The notes beneath the pieces were generated by a model. That model had not been told where the DNA came from. It saw only the letters and a program-made list of their open reading frames with translations, and made no database searches. DNA of 5,112 nucleotides from Methylacidiphilaceae bacterium (GTDB lineage: Bacteria > Verrucomicrobiota > Verrucomicrobiia > Methylacidiphilales > Methylacidiphilaceae): positions 1 through 5,112 of the forward strand of contig JAQUAR010000141.1 of assembly GCA_028687155.1 (NCBI GenBank), written 5' to 3'. Numbering within the stretch: position 1 is the stretch's first letter; each line of letters starts with the position of its first letter. Positions 1-5,112 of the stretch are shown piece by piece. Both the position numbers and the translations under genes were made by a program.

Positions 1-9
1 GTCCTGAAA

Positions 10-34
10 GAGGGAGGGTGGGGCAGACTCCCTC
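10..34 (-). terminator. Weak candidate terminator hairpin downstream of glmS
   Basis: GAGGGAG at 10-16 and CTCCCTC at 28-34 are exact inverted repeats. They form a 7-bp stem with an 11-base loop, about 50 bases past the glmS stop when read on the minus strand. In the minus-strand transcript the stem is followed only by UUUC and not a real U-tract, so it is at best a weak intrinsic terminator. It could equally be a chance pairing in purine-rich DNA. No other terminator for glmS is visible before the window edge. Confidence 0.3.
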
Positions 35-82
35 CGGCAGGTCCTCGCCGTCATGCGGCCACTCTCTCTTTGCCGCCCGCAT

Positions 83-1930
83 TCACTCCACGGTCACGCT
101 CTTGGCGAGGTTTCTTGGCTTGTCGATATCCCGTCCCAGGGAGAGTGCCGTGTAGTAGGCCAGCAGTTGGAGAGGAACGACGGTAAGAATGGGAGCGAGA
201 AGCTCCGAACATTGCGGAATCAGGAAGACATCGTCGGCCAACTTCCCGATCCGATCATCCCCTTCGCTCGCAATGGCGATCACGGGACCGCGTCTGGCCT
301 TGACCTCTGCGATGTTGCTCACGTTCTTGTCGTAGACCCCATCCTGGGGGCAGAGAAAGATGCTCGGGATCCGCTCATCGACTAGGGCAATCACCCCATG
401 CTTGAGCTCGGCCGCCGGGTGGCCCTCGGCCCGAATATAGGTGATCTCCTTCATCTTCAGCGCCCCTTCCAGAGCGATCCCATATTGAAACTGTCGGCCT
501 AAGAAGAGCATGGCCTCGGCATCGACATATTTCTCGGCGATCGCGCGGATCTCCTCATGGCGGGAGAGAACGCTTCCCACTAGATCCGGAAGCTTCTCGA
601 TCGCCTCGATCAGCTTTTTCCCCTGCCGAGCGGACAGGTAGCGCAATCGACCGAGCAGCACGGCGAGCAGCAGGAAGACCAGCACCTGGGAGGTGAAAGA
701 CTTGGTTGCCGCAACACCGATCTCCGGCCCCGCGTGCATGTAGACCCCTCCCTCCGTTTCCCGGGCGATCGTGCTCCCCACCTGGTTGCAAATCCCAAGG
801 ACACGCATCCCCTTCCGCTTGGCTTCCCGGACGGCGGCCAGCGTGTCGGCGGTCTCCCCGGACTGACTGACCGCAAAAACTACCGTCTCTCCGTCGAGCG
901 GAGCATTCCGATAGCGGAACTCGCTCGCATGATCGACTTCTACCGGAAGATGAGCCAGAGATTCGATCAGATACTCCCCCACGATCCCCGCATGACGGGC
1001 CGTGCCGCAACCGACGATCACGATTCGCTGGATCCGCAAGAGCTGGTGCGGATTCATATTGAGACCGCCCAGCTTGGCGGTCGCTTCCTCGAGATCCAGG
1101 CGTCCCCGCATCGCATTCCGGATCGCCTCGGGTTGATCGAAGATCTCCTTGAGCATGTAGTGCGGATAGCCTCCCAACTCCGCCTCCGCTTCGGTTTTTT
1201 CCACTTCGCTGATCTCGAATCCGACCCTGGGCCGAGTGAGGGAGGAGATGTCGAATCCGTCGGGACGAATCGCCACGATGTCGCCATCACTCAAGTAAAC
1301 AACCCGCTGAGCCTGCCCGGAGATCGCCGTCACGTCGCTGCTCAGGAAGAACTCGCCGTTGCCGATGCCCAGAATCAGAGGGCTCCCCCTCCGCGCTCCA
1401 ACCAGCAGGCTTGGACAATCCGCATGAATGACGGCAATGCCGTAGGTGCCAATCACCTCCGTTAACGCCGACCGGACGGCGTTTTCGAGCCTTTGAGGAT
1501 CATGGGGGGGCAGGCGGTCATACGCTTCGCCAATGAGGTGAGCGAGCACTTCGGTGTCCGTTTCCGATTCGAAATGATGACCAGAATCGGATAGCCTTTG
1601 CTTCAAAATCTGGTAATTTTCGATCACTCCGTTATGGACAATGGCAAGCCGATGCGACTGGTCAAGATGGGGATGGGCATTGGCGTCGCTCGGAATTCCA
1701 TGAGTCGCCCAGCGAGTATGGCTCACGCCGATCTTTCCCGGCAGGCCCTCTTTTTGGAGGGCGAGCTCGAGCTCGGAGATCCTGCCCTTTCGCTTGACGA
1801 CGCCCAGCTCCCCCTTCTCCAGGATGGCGATTCCGCTCGAATCGTATCCCCTGTATTCGAGCCGGCGCAGCCCGCTCAGCAAAAGCGGCTGAGCCTCCTT
1901 TTGTCCGAGATAACCGACAATTCCGCACAT
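83..1930 (-). CDS. glmS: Glutamine--fructose-6-phosphate aminotransferase (isomerizing), glucosamine-6-phosphate synthase
   Basis: This cytosolic enzyme makes glucosamine-6-phosphate and glutamate from fructose-6-phosphate and glutamine. It is the first step toward UDP-GlcNAc for peptidoglycan and lipopolysaccharide. The 615-residue protein is complete and close to the family's usual 608-612. The N-terminal class II glutaminase domain (about 2-220) starts MCGIVG; Cys2 becomes the nucleophile after Met removal, which fixes the start at 1930. YRGYDS (26-31), HTRWATHG (71-78), HNGVIENY (99-106) and the Asp125 region (SETDTEV) complete this site. Two SIS sugar-phosphate isomerase domains follow (about 290-425 and 460-600). 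They carry GCGTARHAG from 308, SQSGETADT (355-363), EIGVAATKSFTSQ (403-415) and ELKHG with His511. The C-terminus NLAKSVTVE holds Lys610, equivalent to the Schiff-base Lys603 of E. coli. Every catalytic residue I can place is present. It is transcribed divergently from glgC across 44 bases. No convincing Shine-Dalgarno site precedes it, and there is no room for a glmS ribozyme. Confidence 0.98.
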   Translation of the reverse strand: MCGIVGYLGQKEAQPLLLSGLRRLEYRGYDSSGIAILEKGELGVVKRKGRISELELALQKEGLPGKIGVSHTRWATHGIPSDANAHPHLDQSHRLAIVHNGVIENYQILKQRLSDSGHHFESETDTEVLAHLIGEAYDRLPPHDPQRLENAVRSALTEVIGTYGIAVIHADCPSLLVGARRGSPLILGIGNGEFFLSSDVTAISGQAQRVVYLSDGDIVAIRPDGFDISSLTRPRVGFEISEVEKTEAEAELGGYPHYMLKEIFDQPEAIRNAMRGRLDLEEATAKLGGLNMNPHQLLRIQRIVIVGCGTARHAGIVGEYLIESLAHLPVEVDHASEFRYRNAPLDGETVVFAVSQSGETADTLAAVREAKRKGMRVLGICNQVGSTIARETEGGVYMHAGPEIGVAATKSFTSQVLVFLLLAVLLGRLRYLSARQGKKLIEAIEKLPDLVGSVLSRHEEIRAIAEKYVDAEAMLFLGRQFQYGIALEGALKMKEITYIRAEGHPAAELKHGVIALVDERIPSIFLCPQDGVYDKNVSNIAEVKARRGPVIAIASEGDDRIGKLADDVFLIPQCSELLAPILTVVPLQLLAYYTALSLGRDIDKPRNLAKSVTVE

Positions 1931-1933
1931 AAT
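1928..1933 (+). promoter_or_regulatory. Weak -10-like element facing glgC
   Basis: CATAAT at 1928-1933 matches the -10 consensus at 5 of 6 positions and points toward glgC; its first three bases are the complement of the glmS start codon. The nearest -35-like hexamer, TTGTCC at 1901-1906, is 21 bases upstream, which is too far for a standard promoter, and no better one is seen at 16-18 bases. A start near 1940 would give a leader of about 35 bases. If used, this promoter would overlap the one for glmS. Confidence 0.2.
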
Positions 1934-1941
1934 CCGGCCCC

Positions 1942-1969
1942 ATTATTCTTCGCGGAGAACCTTCGTCAA
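1942..1969 (-). promoter_or_regulatory. Putative sigma70-type promoter of glmS, nearly leaderless
   Basis: Read on the minus strand, TTGACG (1969-1964, 5/6 to the -35 consensus) is followed by a 16-base spacer and AATAAT (1947-1942, 5/6 to the -10 consensus). Transcription would be expected near 1935, leaving only about 4-6 bases before the glmS start codon at 1930. This agrees with the lack of a clear ribosome binding site; only GGGG at 1941-1938 is vaguely SD-like, and it would lie upstream of the predicted start. The whole promoter lies inside the 44-base gap to glgC. The consensus used is the general bacterial one, so the match is suggestive and not proven for this organism. Confidence 0.5.
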
Positions 1970-1974
1970 TTCCC

Positions 1975-3282
1975 ATGACTCAATGGAACGGCTCTAATTT
2001 CTCTCCCTTCGACGTGATCACCGTGATTCTGGGCGGAGGAGCGGGCACGCGTCTTTTCCCGCTGACCAAAGAGCGGGCAAAGCCCGCGGTCCCCTTGGCC
2101 GGGAAGTATCGGCTCGTCGACATCCCGATCAGTCTGGCGATTCATTCGGACCTCAAGCGGATCTTCATCCTGACGCAGTTTCAGAGCTCCTCCCTGCATC
2201 GACACATTCAACAGAGCTACCGGTTTGACGACTACTCCCAGGGGTTCGTAGAACTCCTGGCCGCGCAGCAGACCATGAAAGGCTCGTACTGGTACCAGGG
2301 AACCGCCGATGCCGTCAGGCAGAACCTAAGCCACTTCACGAGTCATCCGCATGAGTTGGTGTTGATTCTGGCGGGGGATCAGCTTTACCGGATGAACTTC
2401 CGGGAATTGATCGAAGAGCACGTGGCGAGCTGTGCGGATTTGACGGTAGCCGTGACTCCCGTCCGACAGAGCTTGGTAAGCGGTTTTGGAGTCGTTCGGG
2501 TGACCGAGGAGCGCCGGATCGCCTCCTTCGTCGAGAAACCGAAAGAGCCGTCGCTTCTCACGAAGCTGGCAATCGGCGACCCGTTCGTCTCTCTGCTTCG
2601 CCTGCCTCCCGAAGAGCCGCAATATTGGGCTTCGACCGGAATCTACCTTTTCAATCGGAAGGTCTTGGCCAGCGCATTACTGAGTGGGGAGCCGGACTTC
2701 GGTAAAGACGTGATCCCCCGCCTCATTTCCAGCCATCGGGTTTTCGCCTATGTCCACTCGGGCTATTGGGAAGACATCGGAACGATTCGCGCCTTCTACG
2801 AAGCAAACCTCGATCTCTGCGAACCGCAGCCGAAGTTCAATTTTTACGACAGCCGCTTCCCGATCTATACGCGGGCACGCTACCTACCCAGCTCAAAGAT
2901 CTCGCAAGCGGACGTGTCCGGTTCGCTCATTGCCGAAGGGAGCGTAATTTCGGAAGCAAAGATCAACCACTCGCTCATCGGGATCCGCAGTATCGTTCTG
3001 CCCGGAGCGACCATCAAGGATACACTCCTCCTGGGGAACGACTACTACGAGACCGACGCGCAGGCGCTCGGGGCGGAAGGACGCGGGCTACCCAGAATGG
3101 GGATCGGTCGGAACAGCTTCCTGGAAGGAACGATCGTCGACAAGAACAGTCGAGTGGGCGACAATGTCCGAGTCTCCCCCGCAGGAAAACCCGCGAACAT
3201 GGACGGAGACTGTTTTTTTGTCCGAGACGGGCTGGTGATCATTCCCCGCGGAGGGGTTGTGCCCCATGGAACAGTGATCTGA
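1975..3282 (+). CDS. glgC: Glucose-1-phosphate adenylyltransferase (ADP-glucose pyrophosphorylase)
   Basis: The enzyme makes ADP-glucose and pyrophosphate from ATP and glucose-1-phosphate, the committed and usually allosterically controlled step of bacterial glycogen synthesis. The 435-residue protein has an N-terminal nucleotidyltransferase domain (about 14-280). It shows GGGAGTRL (20-27), RAKPAVPLAGKYR (34-46), GTADAVRQ (109-116), AGDQLYRM with catalytic-type Asp135, VEKP with Lys188 for the sugar phosphate, TGIYLFN (221-227) and GYWEDIGT (263-270). A left-handed beta-helix domain follows (about 285-435) with YTRARYLP, IVDKN and the ending PHGTVI. That ending and the YWEDIGTIRAFYEANL block read like cyanobacterial/plant enzymes more than E. 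coli GlgC. The ATG at 1975 gives a 13-residue lead before the fold. No good Shine-Dalgarno site precedes it (GGAG at 1954-1957 is 17 bases away), so a start at the GTG of residue 14 cannot be excluded. No other glycogen gene is in the window. Confidence 0.95.
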   Translation: MTQWNGSNFSPFDVITVILGGGAGTRLFPLTKERAKPAVPLAGKYRLVDIPISLAIHSDLKRIFILTQFQSSSLHRHIQQSYRFDDYSQGFVELLAAQQTMKGSYWYQGTADAVRQNLSHFTSHPHELVLILAGDQLYRMNFRELIEEHVASCADLTVAVTPVRQSLVSGFGVVRVTEERRIASFVEKPKEPSLLTKLAIGDPFVSLLRLPPEEPQYWASTGIYLFNRKVLASALLSGEPDFGKDVIPRLISSHRVFAYVHSGYWEDIGTIRAFYEANLDLCEPQPKFNFYDSRFPIYTRARYLPSSKISQADVSGSLIAEGSVISEAKINHSLIGIRSIVLPGATIKDTLLLGNDYYETDAQALGAEGRGLPRMGIGRNSFLEGTIVDKNSRVGDNVRVSPAGKPANMDGDCFFVRDGLVIIPRGGVVPHGTVI

Positions 3283-3331
3283 CACCGGCCACTCTCCTCC
3301 GCGGATCTGCCGGCATGCTCCCGTTGATTCC

Positions 3332-3355
3332 GCAAATCGCAAACTTTTGCTTTGC
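3332..3355. repeat. GCAAA/TTTGC imperfect hairpin in the glgC to amrB gap
   Basis: GCAAA occurs at 3332-3336 and 3339-3343, and TTTGC at 3346-3350 and 3351-3355. Together they fold into a 9-bp stem with a TC bulge on the left arm and an ACTT loop. It lies 49-72 bases after the glgC stop and just before the next gene's start region. No T-tract follows directly, so it does not look like an intrinsic terminator. It could be an mRNA stability or attenuating hairpin, an operator, or chance. Confidence 0.35.
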
Positions 3356-3385
3356 CTGAGCCGCTTTTCTCGAAAAATGATAGAC

Positions 3386-4369
3386 ATGTCCATTTCCGCG
3401 CCTGGACGCCGTCGAGGAACGGTCCGTTGCCGCTGCGCGGGCACCTGTTATCCCAGCGACGGGCGGCAATCCCTATCCTATTTCCGCTCTTTCTTCTCCG
3501 AACCGGGCGCCGCTCCTTTGCCGCCGCCTTCCCCGCCCAGTCGAGCCGATCTTCTCGGCGTCCTCTCCCCTCACATTGATTTCCGCGTCAGCCCAAGAGC
3601 GTACGCTCATGCCTTTGCTCCACTGGCGAACGCCCCGGACGCCGACTGCTACCTTATCTTGGGCGTGGGCCACCGTTCGAGGCTCGAATGGAGCATCGAC
3701 GATCGCGATCTTCGCACTCCACTCGGTCGAGCCCTTGCCGAGGTTGAGTCGATTGCATGGCTTCACAACCGGGTGGGCTTCCCCTGCCACGATCCGGAGG
3801 CGCACGAGGGTGAGCATTCGATCGAGTTTCCCATCGTACTTCTGCAAGCCCTTCGTGCCTTTCGAGGAAGCGATCGGCCGGTGCGCTTTCTTCCCGTTCT
3901 TTGCGGCGGGCTTTCCGACTGGGTGGAGCAGGGGAGGGCGCCCTGCCGGAACTCGCCATTCGACCAACTGGCGACTTCGCTCTATTCCCTGCGACAAGCT
4001 TACGGAGAGCGCATGCAGCTGATTGTCAGCATTGATGGTTGCCATATGGGTCCGCGCTTCGGACACCCGTTCGCGATCAACCCATTCCTCTTGGAACAGA
4101 CCCGGCTTTGGGAGGATGGGCTCTGGCAAACCGTGGAGCAGGGGAACCTGTCCGCTTTTTTTACACACCTGGGTAGAGAGCGAAACGTTCGCTTTTTCGA
4201 CGGAGTCGGTGCTCTTGCGCTGCTGCTTCGCATCACCGAGCCAACGGGGCGGCTGAAACGCACCTATTATGAGCAGTGGTTTGAAGAAGGGGATCAGTCG
4301 GTGGTCACCTTCACGAGCGGCTTGTTGCAGAGGAGCATAGGAGACCTTACTGAGGGAGCAGAGAGATGA
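3386..4369 (+). CDS. amrB: MEMO1-like protein, AmmeMemoRadiSam system protein B family
   Basis: This 327-residue protein belongs to the MEMO family, related in fold to class III extradiol dioxygenases. The bacterial role is not established; human MEMO1 binds a redox metal. Family blocks occur in order: AGTCYPSD (18-25), SPHIDF (61-66, His63), ILGVGHRS (91-98, His96), DLRTPLG (108-114), EGEHSIEFP (141-149, His144), [10 protein letters not shown] (217-226, Asp217 and His220), [10 protein letters not shown] (272-281) and VVTFTSGLL near the end. At the position where MEMO proteins usually have Cys before Gly (ICG), this one has Asp272. A proline-rich stretch lies at about 44-51, and no signal peptide is seen. 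The start is uncertain: ATG at 3377 adds three residues and TTG at 3347 adds thirteen, and none has a good ribosome site. The stop overlaps the gltX start by ATGA. Neither AMMECR1 nor radical-SAM partner genes are visible here. Confidence 0.85.
   Translation: MSISAPGRRRGTVRCRCAGTCYPSDGRQSLSYFRSFFSEPGAAPLPPPSPPSRADLLGVLSPHIDFRVSPRAYAHAFAPLANAPDADCYLILGVGHRSRLEWSIDDRDLRTPLGRALAEVESIAWLHNRVGFPCHDPEAHEGEHSIEFPIVLLQALRAFRGSDRPVRFLPVLCGGLSDWVEQGRAPCRNSPFDQLATSLYSLRQAYGERMQLIVSIDGCHMGPRFGHPFAINPFLLEQTRLWEDGLWQTVEQGNLSAFFTHLGRERNVRFFDGVGALALLLRITEPTGRLKRTYYEQWFEEGDQSVVTFTSGLLQRSIGDLTEGAER
4352..4358 (+). promoter_or_regulatory. Ribosome binding site of gltX inside the end of amrB
   Basis: GAGGGAG at 4352-4358 ends 7 bases before the gltX ATG at 4366. 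It is the only strong Shine-Dalgarno sequence at a gene start in this window. It lies within the last codons of the upstream MEMO-like gene, so gltX can be initiated directly as well as by coupling through the ATGA overlap. It supports 4366 as the true start. Confidence 0.75.
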
Positions 4370-5112
4370 GTAGCGTACGAGTCCGTTTTGCCCCTTCTCC
4401 CACAGGCTACCTTCATGTCGGCGGGGCGCGCACCGCCTTGTTCAATTGGCTCTACGCCCGTCACATGGGAGGAACGTTCGTCCTTCGCATCGAGGATACC
4501 GATTCTGCGAGAAACACCGCCGATGCGGTGCGAGTCATCTTTGACGGTCTCCACTGGCTGGGGCTCGACTGGGACGAAGGACCTCTCCCGGCGGGAGGCA
4601 TCCGCGGCGATCAAGGACCCTATTTCCAAAGCGAGCGGCGCGCCATCTACGATCGCGCACTTCGCCGACTCCTCGATCGGGATCAAGCGTACGAAAGCGA
4701 TGGGGCGATCCGTTTCCGGATGCCACGCAAGAAGATCGTGGTCGAGGACTTGATCTGCGGTGAAGTCTGTTTCGATTGCACCCTGGAACAGGACTTCGTC
4801 ATTCAGCGGCAGGATGGTTCTCCGGTCTTCCATCTCGTGAACGTCGTCGATGACCTCGAGATGCGGATCAGCCATGTGATCCGCGGAGAAGACCATCTCT
4901 CCAATACGCCCAAACATCTGGCCATCGCCGCCGCCTTGGGCGAAACCGCGCCTCGGTACGCCCATATCCCCCTCATCTTGAATCGAACCGGCTCCAAGAT
5001 GAGCAAGCGGGATGTCGGCGCTTCCCTAAGCGAGTATCAAGAGGCTGGTTATCTGCCGCAAGCGGTGCGCAACTACCTCTGTCTTCTCGGGTGGTCCCTG
5101 AGGGAGAACCGT
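4366..5112 (+). CDS. gltX: Glutamyl-tRNA synthetase, N-terminal part (runs off the window)
   Basis: Class I aminoacyl-tRNA synthetase that charges tRNA-Glu in the cytosol. The first 249 residues are present; the family is usually 460-510 long, so the anticodon-binding half lies beyond the edge and discriminating behaviour cannot be judged. The catalytic Rossmann fold shows [14 protein letters not shown] (7-20, the HIGH-type motif), LRIEDTD (40-46), HLVNVVDD (156-163), [12 protein letters not shown] (171-182) and the class I KMSKR loop (211-215). Full-length style and the NYLCLLGWS block (237-244) argue against the short GluQ-RS paralogue. The segment between AY (108-109) and IRFRMP (115-120) is only about five residues. 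E. coli GluRS has over 40 there, including its zinc-binding Cys cluster. The reading frame is intact across this point, so it is a real in-frame shortening. The gene is coupled to amrB by a 4-base overlap and has a good ribosome site. Confidence 0.96.
   Translation, partial: MSSVRVRFAPSPTGYLHVGGARTALFNWLYARHMGGTFVLRIEDTDSARNTADAVRVIFDGLHWLGLDWDEGPLPAGGIRGDQGPYFQSERRAIYDRALRRLLDRDQAYESDGAIRFRMPRKKIVVEDLICGEVCFDCTLEQDFVIQRQDGSPVFHLVNVVDDLEMRISHVIRGEDHLSNTPKHLAIAAALGETAPRYAHIPLILNRTGSKMSKRDVGASLSEYQEAGYLPQAVRNYLCLLGWSLRENR

Noticed and set aside
734..1465. A 243-codon plus-strand open frame opposite glmS, and other long frames opposite or within the genes (for example 3473-4168 minus and 4294-4965 minus)
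   Set aside because: They lie wholly or almost wholly over strongly recognised genes, show no family motifs, and are expected from codon bias in GC-rich coding DNA.
1504..1510. Homopolymer runs (G7 at 1504-1510, T7 at 3213-3219 and T7 at 4156-4162) as phase-variation sites or frameshifts
   Set aside because: They are short, they lie in conserved housekeeping-type genes, and the reading frames stay intact across each.
1931..1974. A glmS ribozyme or other riboswitch upstream of glmS
   Set aside because: The gap is 44 bases and the likely start site leaves almost no leader, so a ribozyme of usual size cannot fit.
3283..3331. Intrinsic terminator just after glgC
   Set aside because: Only short pairings such as CCGGC with GCCGG around a long loop are seen, with no T-tract. 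glgC may be co-transcribed with the genes behind it.
3347..3376. TTG at 3347 as the start of the MEMO-like gene
   Set aside because: It falls inside the hairpin, has no ribosome site, and adds residues outside the family's conserved region. ATG at 3386 or 3377 is more likely.
1..5112. A novel defence, mobile or biosynthetic system
   Set aside because: All four genes belong to known families. There are no transposase, integrase, nuclease, toxin or CRISPR-like repeats, and no unexplained stretch longer than about 100 bases.

Overview
The window is an ordinary-looking, GC-rich bacterial chromosomal segment (roughly 60% GC by eye), densely packed with four protein genes. Three are complete and one runs off the right edge. 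No RNA gene, mobile element, CRISPR array or phage-like gene was found. The GltX protein carries the wording FHLVNVVDD and [10 protein letters not shown] and has a much shortened middle insert. From memory this resembles verrucomicrobial GluRS proteins, and the GC level would fit a high-GC member such as a Methylacidimicrobium-like methanotroph. The taxonomic placement is an inference from family resemblance, not something the DNA states.

Layout: (1) 1-82 is non-coding and holds a weak candidate terminator for the leftward gene. (2) 83-1930, minus strand, is glmS, the glucosamine-6-phosphate synthase that starts amino-sugar and cell-wall precursor synthesis. (3) 1931-1974 is a 44-base divergent intergenic gap. 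It contains a good sigma70-like promoter for glmS that would give an almost leaderless mRNA, and a weaker -10-like element facing glgC. (4) 1975-3282, plus strand, is glgC, ADP-glucose pyrophosphorylase of the cyanobacterial/plant-like sequence type, the committed step of glycogen synthesis. (5) 3283-3385 is a short gap with an imperfect hairpin made of GCAAA/TTTGC repeats. (6) 3386-4369, plus strand, is a MEMO1-like protein (AmmeMemoRadiSam system protein B family). (7) 4366-5112, plus strand, is the first 249 codons of gltX, glutamyl-tRNA synthetase, overlapping the MEMO gene by ATGA.

Functionally, glmS and glgC sit back to back and both draw on the hexose-phosphate pool: fructose-6-phosphate goes to glucosamine-6-phosphate, and glucose-1-phosphate goes to ADP-glucose. 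Their putative promoters overlap. On the right, the MEMO-like gene and gltX are probably translationally coupled. The points most worth a second look are the shortened zinc/insert region of GluRS, the Cys-to-Asp change in the expected metal site of the MEMO protein, and the overlapping glmS/glgC promoters with a nearly leaderless glmS. I found no convincing undescribed multi-gene system in this window.
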